Positions 42,075 to 53,347 of a stretch of 64,000 nt of DNA are shown here, in pieces (position 1 is the first letter of the stretch; each line of letters begins with the position of its first letter). A model generated the notes under the pieces. It was not told the origin of the DNA and searched no databases. It was given only the letters and a program-made list of their open reading frames with translations. The stretch comes from Elymus sibiricus. Lineage: Eukaryota; Streptophyta; Magnoliopsida; Poales; Poaceae. Both the position numbers and the translations under genes were made by a program. The stretch is taken from assembly GCA_039707655.1 (NCBI GenBank), contig CM077667.1, forward strand, positions 156,778,642 through 156,842,641, given 5' to 3'.

Positions 42075-44147
42075 TCCATGGAAGTGAGCCGCTGCTTCCA
42101 GCCAGGGCACTGCGCTAGGAGCTGCCCCAACAAACCCGCCCCGTACCTCCGGCCGGGCGCCTCCGGTGCGCGCCCCGCCCGCCACGCTCCGGCGCGTGCG
42201 TCGCCTGCTGCTATGGGCCGGCCCTCTTCGTCTGCGTCTCCGACGGCTCCACCTCCCCCCAAGCCCCTCCCCGCGCCATGGCATGGAACGGTGACCACTC
42301 GTTGAGGCCGGCGGAGGCGTTCACGGTCATCCACGCCATGCCGGCAATGCATCAGGAGGCGACGCTCCTCGGCTCGAACGCGGTCGTCGATTGGCTCGAC
42401 GGCGACCTCAGGGCCTCCACACAAGACATCGCCGCCGCCATCGTCGAGGAGGTGGGCATGCTGGCGGACGACGTGTGCGTCGTCAAGCACTTCCCCGAAG
42501 GCTTTTTGGTGCGTTTCTTCCACCAACACCACTGCGTGGATGCCGTCGGGCGCCGGGACATCCCATTCCGGGACACCCGGCTGCAGCTGCGCCCCTGGAG
42601 GCTCGAGGCTCACTCCAAGCAGGTGGACCTCGTCCACCACGTCCGCTTCTGCCTCGACGGACTCCTGCTGCGGGCGTGGGACGACTACGCCGTTGCGCAA
42701 GCCATCAGACCAGGGTGCTCCATCGACTACATCGAAACTGCGTAGAAGCTCAAGACGGACACGGAGGTCCTGGGGGTGTGGGCGTGGACGGCCTCGCCCG
42801 CAAATGTGCCTCGCGTGAACTGGTGACCCTGCCGGCACGCGCGGGGGGTCAGCCCATCTTCGGTCGCCGCGGCCTGGAGCGACGGGTGATCATCCACCTG
42901 TCCATTCATGAAGACCCCACGCAAGGACCAAAGACTGTATCCAAGGGGTACAACTACCAGAAGGGCGTCGTTGATGGCGAGCGGCAGGCGCGCGACCCCC
43001 AAGAGCGCATCTCGCTCCCCGTCGACAACCACCGGCGGGACCACGACGACAACCCTGGTCCGGAAGCACCGCGGCCGCGACAACTCTAGGAGTTGCGAGG
43101 GATGGGGAGACCGTATGCGCTGCAGCCTCTCGCGCCATCTGAGGGACGCCTCGCGAGACAACAACCACGACGACAGGCGCGACGGGCGTGCTGAACCTGT
43201 CGCTGTTGCCAAGCCTCCCATTCTGCTCCTCGCTACTGAACCCGTCGCTGCCGCCAAGCACCCCGTTCTGCTCCAGGTTCCGGCTCCGCCAGTGGGGAGG
43301 CGGCCCGTGTCCTCGAGTCGCGACCACTCCAGGCCCCTGCGGGTGGGGAGGCAGCCCGCGCCCTCGTGTCGCCGCCACTTCAGCCCCCCTGTGTCTGAGG
43401 CTGCACGCGGCCACAGCCCGACGCGGCCCCGTTTGCCTCATGCCGCACGTCGCCGCTACCAGGAGGCCCGTAAGCCCCCGGCCTCCCCTCCGCTGTCGCC
43501 CACAATTGTCCTACCGCCATCGCCAAGGTCCAAAAGGAGTCTAAGACCGCCTCTACCCGCTGGCGCTGGCGCTGCCGTGGCCGAGCCTGTCGCTGCTCCG
43601 GCTATGCTCCCTAGTCACGCTCCAGGAGCCGGGGCTGTCGCCTACCAAGCCGCCAGGTTTTGAGGCATCCCTGATGCCCCCATTGCCGTCCAATGGGCCA
43701 CTGCAGTGCACGCCCTCGCTGGTGTTGCTGCGCACCAGGGTTACTGGGGATGCCATTGTTCTCCAGTGCCTGACGCCTCTCTTTGGAGATCGACACGAAG
43801 CCCTACTGCCTTCCCCTGCTGTATCTCCCCCTCCAAGGGCACCGACGCCTCGTCGGAAAACTATGGCTAGGCTCGATATTTCTGGTTTCTCCATCTCCAG
43901 ATCGCGTGCGGGAGGACGACCAAAGGCGGCTCCGGCAGCCCGGTCTGCGGAGATTCTTGTGTGCCGTAGCCTTGGCATCGTCAAAGATGGGGAAGACATC
44001 ACTGCTGCAGCACTGGATGCTTTCGCGGAGCGGTTCAAGGAGCAGCTGCCGCCTGATGTGATTGTTGCCATGCGCGGTCTGTTCAAGCTGGATGACGGCA
44101 TCGCAACGGGCGTTGAGGAAGCTCTCATTGCCCATGGAGGAGGATGA
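42075..44147 (+). pseudogene. LINE ORF1 (CCHC knuckle and DUF4283-like RNA-binding region), frameshifted
   Basis: The first recognisable piece, CFQPGHCARSCPNKP (about 42091-42135), is a CCHC-type knuckle with one Cys displaced. In another frame 42278-42745 gives LRPAEAFTVI, VCVVKHFPEGFLVRFF, LRPWRLEAHSKQVD and FCLDGLLLRAWD, the folded region common in ORF1 proteins of cereal LINEs. The tail lies at 43674-44147 (ARLDISGFSISRSRAGGRP, DAFAERFKEQLPPDVI, ALIAHGGG). Several frameshifts and a TAG near 42743 separate these parts, and the Arg/Pro-rich frames between them are mostly out of phase. ORF1 proteins bind the element RNA. Confidence 0.65.
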
Positions 44148-44428
44148 GTGCTGGACCTGGAGGAGGCCAACTGAGCGCTTGCTGTGTGTGTCACCAGGGT
44201 CTGTAGTTTCCTCATGTTAGCAACAATCAAGGCTTATTTAGGCGTTTCGTTCATGTGTAAGGGTGCTCCCTGTGCTTGGAGCAAGTCACCTGCTGGCCAC
44301 TGGCCATGCATCTGTAGGGTCTGGTTCGCTATTTTTATTGATGTCCTGCCTCAAGGTTGGCTCCTCTCTGTCGGATGCAAAGACATTCATGTTGAATGGT
44401 CTGAACACAAGGTGCTGATGGTTTTATA
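44148..44428 (+). other. Spacer between LINE ORF1 and ORF2
   Basis: About 280 bp without a conserved frame, as usual between the two reading frames of plant L1-type elements. Confidence 0.5.
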
Positions 44429-46765
44429 ATGTTAGAACAACCAATTAATTTCCTGAGTTGGAACGTGAGGGGTCTTAACTGCCCGAATCGACGCGCCACT
44501 GTCAACGCCACGATTGCATCCTCATCTTGCCATATTGTATGCCTCCAAGAGACAAAGCTCGACAATGTCGACTCGTTCACGACAGCTCACTTGGGTGGCG
44601 AGAGGTTGCGCAGCTTCGCGCAACGGCCCGCTAACGATACTAGGGGAGGCATCTTGCTGCTCTCGGACGATAGTCTAGTTGATGTGTCCAGCATCACCTT
44701 CACTCCGTACTGCCTCTCCGCCATGGTCAGGCCGAGAGGGACCAATGTGTTCTTCAAGATCACTATAGTCTACGGCCCCACGGATCCCGCTAGCAAAGAC
44801 ACTTTCTTTGCCGAGCTCCTGAGCCAGAAGCCGCCAACGGGGACAGCTTGGCTTGCCACCGGAGATTTTAACCAGATCTATAAGGCGAGAGGCAAGAACA
44901 AGAGAAGCGTTAATCGCAGCAGGATTAACTACTTCAGGGCCACGCTGTAGAATTGTGAGCTCAAAGAAATCCACCTTCAAAATAGGAGATTCACCTGGAG
45001 CAACGAGAGGATTAACCCAACCTTGTGCAAATTGGACCCCTTCTTTTGTAACGTCGAGTGGGATTCATTTTTCAACACGCATCTTCTAAACACACTCTCC
45101 TCCTCTCTCCCCGACCATTGTCTGCTTCTGCTTGCCGATGGAAGAGGACCAAGAAGGCCGAGAGTTTTTAAGTTCGAAAACTTTTGGGCGTCCATCCCCG
45201 GTTTCAACGACGTGGTTCTTAGGGCGTGGAATGAAAGGGTTGACCACACTGAGCCATACCAAATTCTATTTCACAAGCTCAAAAAGACGGGCGCTCCGAC
45301 TCTCGGAATGGAGTAGGGGCCTTTTCTCAAAGGCAAAAGCCCACCACCAGGCTGCTCTCTTGGTCATTCTTCACCTAGACATCGCCCAAGAAAACAGACT
45401 ACTGTTTTTCGTGGAGCACGAGCTCTGGTCTAGGCTCAAGAGAAGAGTCATCGCCCTTGCCGTGCTTGAAAGGTCATGCAAGAAACAATGTGCCAGAATT
45501 ACAAACCTTAGAGAAGGGGATGCCAATACCAAGTTCTTCCACCACCGACTTACCACCAGGAGGAGAAAAAATTATATCGACAGGATAAAGAAAGACCATT
45601 CCTGGGTGACCGAGCACGACGTCAAGGAGAAGCTCATCCACGACCATTTTTCCAATGGCATGAAGCGAGGCCCCAAAAGCCGCAAAGATTTCAACTGGGA
45701 GGAGCTCAATCTGGAGAAGCTCGATTTGCATGGCATTGACTCCCCGATGACTGAGAGTGAGGTGCTTGAAGCGATCAACGACATGCCGAGTGACAAGGCT
45801 CCGGGGCCAGATGGCTTCACTGGCCTCTTCTTCAAGAAGTGCTGGACATTATTAAACATGATATCATGAGGGTCATTACTCATTTCGACACCCTCCACAC
45901 CGACAACCTCCAGTGGCTCAATTTCGCAAACGTGGTGCTATTGCCCAAGAAGGAAGGGGCCGAGGGGATCGCCGATTACAGACCCATCAGTCTCATACAT
46001 GTGATCGCGAAAATCATTACGAAGGTCCTCTCCCGAAGGCTTATTCCCCACATGACTGACCTCGTCTCCAACGCTCAAAGTGCCTTCGTCAAAACAAGAA
46101 GTATCCATGACAACTTCTTATACGTTCGCAACCTTGCTAGGCGACTCCACAAGAGCAAGACACCGTCCCTCCTTTTCAAGCTTGATATCCGTAAGGTCTT
46201 CGACACCGTTAAGTGGGAATATTTACTTGAGCTGCTCCAACGGCGGGGCTTCCCTAGCAAATTTAGGGACTGGATCGCGACACTCCTTAGCGCATCCTCC
46301 TCAAGGATCATCCTCAACGGTATTGCCGGAAACCCAATCAAGCATGGCCAGGGCCTGCAACAAGGGGACCCCGCATCCCTGCTACTCTTCGTCATCGCAA
46401 TTGACCCACTACAAAGAATTCTCGATCTGGCTACGAGAAAAGGATTCCTCCACAAGCTCAGGGGAAGGGTCCCCATGATGAGGACATCTCTCTACGCGGA
46501 CGATGCCGACGTTTTTTTGGCTCCAATAAAAAGAGATGTGGACAACTTTGCAAACATTTTGCGGGGCTTCGGAGAGGTCACGGGACTTCGCACCAACTTC
46601 CACAAGGCTCGCACCAGCTCGGCATCGTCCCATCCGTTGCAACCAGCTGGACCTTGGGCGTTTAACGCAAAGCCTGCCGGCGGCAAGGGCGTCTTTCCCC
46701 TTGCGCTATCTGGGGCTCCCCCTATCCATTTGGAAGCTAAAAATGGTGGATTTTCCAATTCCTAG
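44429..46765 (+). pseudogene. LINE ORF2: endonuclease and reverse transcriptase
   Basis: The ATG at 44429 precedes INFLSWNVRGLNCP and VCLQETKL, the start of an exonuclease-endonuclease-phosphatase domain; TGDFNQIY and a terminal PDHCLLL (SDH expected) complete it. A TAG at 44948-44950 (CAG expected) interrupts the domain in phase. A frameshift near 45300 leads to GDANTKFFHHRLTTRRRKN and SDKAPGPDGFTGLFFKKCW, and another near 45840 to RT with LLPKKEGAEGIADYRPISL, KLDIRKVFDTVKWEYLL, GLQQGDPASLLLFV and catalytic YADDADVFL (about 46494-46520). The enzyme nicks DNA and primes cDNA synthesis. Frameshifts make it inactive. Confidence 0.85.
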
Positions 46766-48003
46766 TCGACAAGGCTACGGGCAAGCTAACGACTTACGAT
46801 GGGCAAAACATCACAACCATCGGTCGAACAGCTCTTGTCAAGCCTGTGATCACCTCCCAGCTGGTCTACCCCACCACACCGTTGGTCATCCCACCGACCA
46901 TCCTTCTCCATGTCAACAAGCTCGAGAGAGCTTTCTTATGGTCCGGTGCGGAAAAGACAACGGGGGCAAAATGCAAGGTGAATTGGGAGATTATCTGTAG
47001 GCCACGCGAATATGGGGGCCTTGGGGTGCTCAACACACACAAGTTTACGCGCGCTCTCCGGTTGCGCTGGCCGTGGTATGAATGGAAGGAGCCCACCAAG
47101 ATGTGGGTGGGGATGGGATACCCTTGTGACGTGGAGGACCTAAATTTTTTCTATGCTTCCGTCACTATCACCGTAGGCAACAGTGCAAGGACCCCATTCT
47201 GGGACTCGCCTTGGCTCCATGGACGCAAGCCAATGAACATCGCACCACTGATCTACGAGGCTTCCACGAGAAGAAATTCGAAGGTGCGGGAGGCTCTCAA
47301 AAATAATGCGTGGATCCTCAGGATCAAACCGCCCAACAACGTCTTCGCTGAGCATGTCACACAACTTTTCTCTCTCTGACTGCTCCTTCACGAGGCCGAC
47401 CTCGATGAGCTGACCGAGGATGACATCCTTTGGAAGCACACGACTAGTGGGATCCACTCGGCGGCATCCGCGTACAAGGCGCAATTTCTCGGGTTGGTTC
47501 TCTCACCCATGGATAGGATGGTTTGGATGGCTTGGGCCCCTCCAAAAGTCAAGTTCTTCGCTTGGTTGGCTCTTCAAGATAGAATCTGGACCGCCGATAG
47601 GTTGCCGAAGAGAGGGTGGCCAAACTGCAGCCTCTGCCCTCTTTGCAAGAGAGTGCAAGAATGCGGAACTCACCTCCTCTACAAGTGCCGATACACTAAA
47701 AGGTTATGGTCCCTGGTCATTGAAAAGTACCACATCCTTGGGATTGACATGAATACTTGGCCCTTGTTCGAATTCATTGAAGATTGGTGGGCAAGTATTT
47801 GCGACTGCGTTACGCCTTTCAGGCAAGCAAAGGCATCTCTCATCATACTTGTCTCATGGAAGATCTGGAACGAGCGAAATGCAAGAGTTTTCAAGCACAA
47901 GAGCGCGCCACCGACTATTCTGCTTGCCTCCATCGCGACGGAGGCTAACCTTTGGGCCACCACGGGTGCCAAAAAACTAGGGTCCATAATATCGCGAGAG
48001 TAA
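46766..48003 (+). pseudogene. LINE ORF2 C-terminal part with zinc-binding (zf-RVT) domain
   Basis: The third ORF2 frame has LERAFLWSGAEKTTGAKCKV, REYGGLGVLN, FWDSPWLHG, a TGA at 47377-47379 within the frame, then PPKVKFFAWLALQDRIWTAD, CSLCPLCKRVQECGTHLLYKC and LIILVSWKIWNERNARVF. The C-x2-C...H...C pattern is the zf-RVT domain at the end of plant LINE ORF2 proteins. The stop at 48001-48003 is followed by 3' sequence and the A-tract. Confidence 0.85.
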
Positions 48004-48099
48004 TTCGCATATCGTGTATTTGAGTGGTCTGTAACAAACTTTATTCTTTCTTATTTAATGGATAAGGTAAAGTTTTTGCCTCCGTTTCAAAAAAAGAGA

Positions 48100-49490
48100 C
48101 TTATACATCTTGAACGACACTATGTGGCAAAAAAGGTTCAAAAATTTGACACGTCATGCTAATAGTAATCACTTCTCAAACCATCTCGGACCAATAATCT
48201 CTTTCTCTATGTGTAGGTCCATTCCGTTGAAAAAGACTTAGAACCAACCTCCAAATGAATTTTGATTGTCAATTCAGAAGGAAGACCAAAATTTTGTACA
48301 ACGTTTTGGACCAATGCCAATTACCAGATTTCATTCAAACAACTTAACTTTACCTAATTTCATAATAAGCTCTAGAAAATGCTGATAGCGAAAACTCACA
48401 AGGTCTACCTGTATGGCGAACCACAGGAACAAAAGTGAAAAGTACAAAATATCCGAATAACACTAAATCAGGAAACACGGAATGCTTGGCCATGCTTCAA
48501 ACCGCCGAGACAAGGTGAGCTCATGTTTTATTTGTGTGCTCTCTGGTGTAGTAGGAAAGAGTCAACAGGAATATTATGTCCTTTTGCTCGTTTTGACCCC
48601 GGCAGCACGCTATGTTTATTGGATCCAGAAAGGTCATGTTCAAGCAACAGTCCCTTCCTCAACATTTCCATTTCATTTGCGCATTTAAACTTTTCTAAAT
48701 TCCCTGCTGCATAGAGCAGCTACAACAACCGACTACCGCAATTATTTAAATGAACCCTACATGAAGGGGGTGGCATGATATTCTACAAATAAAGGAATAA
48801 CAGTACACAGAAAATCTGCAGGAGATTAGCCGCTGGAGATGACAGAAAATCTGCTGCAAGGTAGAAGACAACCTAGGAGAACCAGCCAACCGAGAAGTAC
48901 CAAGCTCGAATTTGTTGTCCTAGAGCACCTGCATTCATTTCGAATTATTAGCATAAAACATGCCCGCTGACAGCAATTACAAATACACAATGTATATATA
49001 GCATAACCGGTGGATACTCTACACTTTGTCAAATAATACTGGAGCAGAGCAGCAAGTGAGGAACAGGTATAGTGTATAAAATTAGAGAGCAACAATTGCA
49101 TATTTGCTGCGTTCATACAAAAATAATCTGAGACTTTAATCATTTGCACTTTCAGAAATTGGAAAATTTGGATTTCTAACATAATAATGATACTTTCAGA
49201 AAACAAAACATTATTATTTAAAGCTTCAAAGCCAACAAAACCAATCTCGAACCGGTGCAGCAGTGAATCTGCATTCGTTTGGGAGTTGAGAGAAGAATAC
49301 ATATGAAAATAAATTCTAAAATTCGATGAAGAACTGGGGAAGAGGAGGAGGAAATTCACAACGGGGAAGACGAATTAGCGACCGATGCATCAGGTTTTGC
49401 CGAAGTAAGGGTGGGAGTGAGGAAAGAGCAGCCGGATTGTGGAGATTATATGGACGCTCATGGAGTAAAGGAGGAGAATGAATCGGCATG
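48100..49490. other. No gene firmly identified
   Basis: Between the LINE tail and the Harbinger-like element I see only weak coding signals. On the minus strand 48480-48720 has a short peptide-like stretch with possible splice signals, and 49320-49440 looks like a pyrimidine-rich 5' leader. These could be parts of a gene on the minus strand, but no protein family is recognisable. The 177-codon frame at 48826-49359 (minus) is AT-rich, Cys/Leu/Ser-rich and unsupported. Confidence 0.35.
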
Positions 49491-49805
49491 GTAAGAGAAT
49501 CTACACCTGGACCTGTACCCTCCTCAAACGCCCGGACAGGTCGCCCGGTCACAAAAAATCGACCCAGACGGTCCTCTCAAATCGGCCTCAAACGTCCGGG
49601 CTGACCGGCACCCCTCATTTGCAGCCCAAATATGGAACGGGTATAGGGGAGCCCGGGCGCGCCCGGGCACGCCCGCCACATCGGTCTGACGGCGTGACCC
49701 CACACGGACTCGCCCGGAAACCCGACGGTCCGACGGCCGCCTCGACCGACGCCGCAGTGTGAACGCCGCGTGGTGCCGCTCCGGCTCCCCGCCCTTATCC
49801 ATAGC

Positions 49806-49814
49806 CGGCTATTT
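49806..49814 (+). promoter_or_regulatory. TATA-like box inside the Harbinger-like element
   Basis: CTATTTAAG lies about 105 bp upstream of the ATG at 49918, a good distance for a promoter of the carried reading frame, and sits in an otherwise GC-rich stretch. Confidence 0.5.
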
Positions 49815-49917
49815 AAGCCGGCCAGCACCCCCAAGCCCTAAACACATCCGCCTCCTCCCTCTCTCCACCGCCACCCGAGCCCGCCAGCCTCCTCTCGCAC
49901 TTCCCTCTCCGAGCAGG

Positions 49918-50412
49918 ATGGTCCGTCGGCTCATCACCACATATGCGCAGCAGACGCCAGAGCGGCGCCGGAAAATCGAGGAGGAGTACCACGCTCACCG
50001 CTCCGCTCGCATCGCTGCGGGTCTCCCTCCGGACTCGCCGGGGACGAATGAGGAGGTGGTGGAGGAGGAGGAGCATAAGGCAATGGAGGAGGAGGAGCCG
50101 GAGCAGGAGGCTCCCGGCTTGACCATGGCGGAGGCGAACGCGGAGTTCGCCGTCGCCCAATCGGACGAGATGGCGGAGCAGCAGGCCATCCTGGATTCCA
50201 TCCGGGATGAGGCCGAGGTGGAGGCCAATCACCGGCTCATCCGACAGAGGCAGGCGGAGGTTGACGCCCTCTTCGACGAGCTGGAGGCCGAGATCGAGGC
50301 CGAGGAAGCCGCAACGGAGGGGGCCGCAGCGCCGGCGCCGGAGGGGACGGACCTACGGCTGCCGCACATCTATCTGCCGGAGGGGACGGAGATCGTCGAC
50401 ATCTCCGACTAA
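49918..50412 (+). CDS. Intact 164-codon acidic coiled-coil protein carried by a Harbinger-like element
   Basis: The ATG at 49918 has a good context (GCAGGATGG) and follows the TATA-like box by about 105 bp. The same frame is open upstream but that part overlaps the promoter. The protein begins basic (MVRRLITTYAQQTPERRRK), then is dominated by Glu and Ala with helical heptads (about residues 50-145), and ends LRLPHIYLPEGTEIVDISD. An AATAAATA lies about 65 bp after the stop. I recognise no family; it is not a DDE transposase and has no Myb signature that I can see. The intact frame in a small transposon suggests either a recent capture or selection on the frame. A host-gene origin is possible. 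Confidence 0.55.
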   Translation: MVRRLITTYAQQTPERRRKIEEEYHAHRSARIAAGLPPDSPGTNEEVVEEEEHKAMEEEEPEQEAPGLTMAEANAEFAVAQSDEMAEQQAILDSIRDEAEVEANHRLIRQRQAEVDALFDELEAEIEAEEAATEGAAAPAPEGTDLRLPHIYLPEGTEIVDISD

Positions 50413-50477
50413 GAGTAGATAGCTCTTCACGTAGTACGTAGGTTTTATTTAGTTTCATGCTTTTGTATAGATTTGAG

Positions 50478-50484
50478 GAATAAA
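50478..50484 (+). terminator. Possible polyadenylation signal after the carried frame
   Basis: AATAAAT, about 65 bp downstream of the stop codon at 50412. Confidence 0.4.
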
Positions 50485-50744
50485 TATGAGATGTCCGGAC
50501 GCAACGAGCTTTATTTGAGGCGTGACCGGTCAGTATCCGCGGACGCGCCCGGGCGCGTCTGCAGGCGTTTAAGGGCCTGGATTTGCAAGGCCCGACTGTA
50601 GATGCTCTAACTGAACTGCAGTTATCGGCCGCCAGCGAGTTGCACTCTTCTATTGCCATTAATGGCCTCAATCGACCACGATGATTCCAATCGACAGACA
50701 ATGGTTTGCTACCCCGCCACCATTCTATTGCATCACACTGCAAG

Positions 50745-52191
50745 GACATCCCCCCCGCGTCGTCTCCTCTGAGGCGACTTCGGGGTTACCCTAGCCGCCA
50801 TTGCTAGAGGTGCCCTTCGTCTTGCGCGCGCGACACCGATGAAGGTGGCGACGGGGATCCGGCGGCTCCACCTCCCATGGAGGGCCTCGGCAGCCAGGGC
50901 GACAGCCTGTGGGATGCGCACGTTGTTGGCCCTTGCGGCGGGGCGCGCCCGCAGGTGCTGGTGAGCTGTCTCCCCTTGGTTGTGTGGGAGACGAGGCGAC
51001 GGCATCGTCGGTTGCTAGTGTGGCAGTGCTCTCCTCAAGCCTGCCGCAGTTCATGTGAAGCTGCTTCTTCCTCTCACCTCGACCTGCTCCTTCCCTTGCC
51101 ATATCTAGGCTCTGGTGGCGCTAGTCGCTGACCCTGGGTGCTGGATGCAGGATGCTCGTTGGGTGGGTGTGGATCTGGGGGAAACCCTTGGCCGGTGCGG
51201 CGACCACATCAAAGTCGACGCCTTGGGCGCCGATCTCCTCCATGGAGGCTCTGGTGAGGATCCACTCCCTCTCATCCCCTCCCCTGCGTCGTGGTGAAAG
51301 CCAAGGTCCCCTGCTTCGAGCGGTGACAGCACAACAATGTCTTGTTCCTTCTTGGAGGCTCTGTCCGGGGATCGCAGGGGTGGCGAGTGAGCGGTGGTGG
51401 GTGTGGAGGCGGTGGGCACCAACTAGGTCTTTCTCTTCGACATCTTTTCATCGGCTGCAAGTATGGAGGGTCCCTGCCAAGGTCACCGGCGGATCGACGC
51501 CCTCGTGCCTGGGCGAGAGGGGATTGGGTTCCCCTTTGCGACAACAATGGTATGCCAGTTTGGTGGGAGCTTTGTGCTCAGACGAGTCCTGCTTTTGACC
51601 TTTTGTTTGGTGCTATCTCTTCGTGCAGGCCCCCTTGCTTCTGTGACTTCGGCCGACAGCTCTCGTCCGATTATGTGGCTTTGCCGGAGACGACGATGGT
51701 GTTCCTGAGTATTGCGGTCTGGGCTTGCTGGTTCCATTCCAGTTTCTTCTCATTGGCAACTTGGGTGCCATCTATCTGGGTTCTAAGGAGAACCGATCCG
51801 TCGTCCGCCGGTGCGGCACCCTCCGAACCAGGGTGAGAAGGTAGGGGCCTTCTGCCGCGACGGATCCAGATGGTGGTCCTGCCCATGTTTGGTCATTTGA
51901 GGGTGGCTGCGACTTCAATTCAAGTGCAGCAGTGCATTCCTTGGTAGCCCTTAGTCTGCTCTGCTGGTGTAGGTTGTACTATAGGGCGATGGCCGTGGCG
52001 TCACGATGCTTCTGATCGCTTATGCCGAGGCATTCGAGCTATCTCATTTGTGCTTCTTGTATCTACCTTGTGTTATTTCTCCTGTTTTTTCTCTGTTCGT
52101 GTTTGTAAGTTGTTGGTTGTTGTAATCCTGGTCGGTTGATGGCTTTGTTAATTCAAAGTCGGGCTCGTCGCGAGCCTTCGTTCTAAAAAAA
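50745..52191 (+). mobile_element. GC-rich LINE-like non-autonomous retroposon
   Basis: The 3' end, GGCTTTGTTAATTCAAAGTC then GGGCTCGTCGCGAGCC and an A7 tract at 52185-52191, has the style of cereal LINE 3' ends. The body is GC-rich (50750-51840) with many unsupported frames on both strands. No RT or endonuclease motif is visible. The 5' limit is a guess (start of GC-rich sequence) and no target duplication was found. It could instead be a processed copy of a gene I do not recognise. Confidence 0.4.
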
Positions 52192-52301
52192 TGAATGCGC
52201 ACTTAGAAATGCAAGTATGATTGCGTGTTTGAAGTTTGAGTGGAGCAGTTACCAGCAGATCAGGCGTCGGTTATTATCGCCCGCGTCCCCTCTTTCAACC
52301 T

Positions 52302-52500
52302 TGTTGAACATGTATATACAACATGTATGTATATAGGTCTAGGCTGTGTAGATTGCACGTGCCACGTCTCTCTCCCATTGTAACGTGTATGTAACTTGGG
52401 AGACAAGGGAGTCGTGCACCCCCTATGTACCTATATATATGTGCCAGGTGCACGATCAGTAAAGCTATCGATGTATCCAATCTAATTATCTCATCCAACA
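52302..52500 (+). repeat. 5' LTR of the short-LTR Copia
   Basis: 199 bp from TGTTGAACATG to TCATCCAACA, followed directly by TGGTATCAG. A TATATATAT box lies at 52432-52440. Its target duplication partner (AACCT at 52297-52301) is not in view. Confidence 0.85.
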
Positions 52501-52714
52501 TGGTATCAGTTTAGGGTTTTCCTGATCCAACCCTAGCTTCTGCTTCCGCCGCCGCCGCACCCTCCAGCCGCCACCGCTCCCTCCCATACAACGATAGTTG
52601 CCGCTCACCTTCGCCACCGCTGTCGTCCCTCTCTCCGCATCCGCTGCCCTCTTCGCCACCGCTGCCCCCTCTCTCTACACGTAGCCGCCGCCCTCTCCCG
52701 CTGCCGCCATTGCC
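52501..52714 (+). other. Primer-binding site and leader of the short-LTR Copia
   Basis: TGGTATCAG at 52501, then CCG/CGC-rich leader up to the gag ATG. Similar to the leader at 36703-37074. Confidence 0.7.
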
Positions 52715-53347
52715 ATGGACTCCCCTAAGTCCACCTTCTCCGGCAACTCCAATCCGTTCGCCGGACCCGAGCTCTCCGCAGCCGGCATCCGCGATCTCAA
52801 CATTGAGGCCCGTGTTCCCATCCGCCTTGATCACTCCAGCTCCTCCTACTATGCGTGGAAGACCTACTTTGTCCTTGTCTTCCACGAGTACTACCTCACC
52901 GAGCACATCGACGGCACCGTCGCCAATGCAGCCATGAAGGCCGACCCGGAGTGGTCCGCCATCGAGGCCACGCTCATTCGATGGTTCTATCAAACCATCT
53001 CTAAGGAAATCTTCCACACGGTCGTCGCGGAGGACGATGATGGTTGCACTGTGTGGAACAAGATCAATGCGCTCTTCACCGACAACAAACTTCAACGCGT
53101 TGTACTCTTGCAGCAAGAGTTCTCTGGGTGCCATCCAGACGACTCCACCATCGATGATTATTGCATGCGCCTCAAGATGCTTGCCGATGAACTTCACGAT
53201 GTTGGTGCGAAAGTCGACGACAAGCTCATGCTTAGCACTCTCACCGCTGATCTTAATGAAGACTTCGACAAAGCTGCTTCTAGTCTTACCCTGATGCCTA
53301 AGCCTACTTTTCAGACCATCGTCGCATACTTGAAGCTAGAGGAATGA
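52715..53347 (+). pseudogene. Copia Gag (UBN2/retrotransposon Gag domain)
   Basis: A 210-codon frame from the first ATG after the leader (MDSPKSTFSGNSNPFAG). It has YYAWKTYFVLVFHEY, EWSAIEATLIRWFYQTI, LQQEFSGCHPDDSTIDDYC, MRLKMLADELHDVGA and FDKAASSLTLMPKPTFQTI, which together are the UBN2-type Gag core (residues about 45-205). It stops at TGA (53345-53347), where an Arg codon is expected. Shortly after, the coding phase moves to the frame beginning near 53344 (Pro/Gly/His-rich linker to 53776). No CCHC knuckle is seen; a GGGKHGGGGRPRQ stretch is in its place. Confidence 0.82.

Larger units (their letters stand above)
42075..48096 (+). mobile_element. LINE (L1-type non-LTR retrotransposon), 5'-truncated and decayed
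   Basis: ORF1 remains (42075-44147), ORF2 with apurinic endonuclease, RT and a C-terminal zinc-binding domain (44429-48003), a short 3' region and a terminal A-tract (AAAAAAA, about 48090-48096) form one plus-strand element. ORF1 starts abruptly at its zinc knuckle, as expected for 5' truncation in target-primed reverse transcription. No convincing target duplication was found, perhaps because it has mutated. Confidence 0.85.
49495..50607 (+). mobile_element. PIF/Harbinger-like non-autonomous element carrying an acidic-protein frame
   Basis: The left end GAGAATCTACACCTGGACCTG and the complement of the right end GAGCATCTACAGTCGGGCCTTG form an imperfect terminal inverted repeat. It extends inwards as CCTCAAACGCC versus the complement of GGCGTTTAAGG. 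The triplet TAA is duplicated on both sides (49492-49494 and 50608-50610). It carries a TATTTAA box, one intact reading frame and an AATAAA-like signal but no transposase. Its ends resemble those at 21223-22596 and 58968-59389. Confidence 0.8.

Noticed and set aside
42890..43441. Arg/Ala-rich antisense frames over LINE ORF1
   Set aside because: Typical shadow frames of GC-rich coding sequence.
48826..49359. 177-codon minus-strand frame
   Set aside because: AT-rich, no domain, composition like untranslated sequence; kept only as part of an unexplained region.
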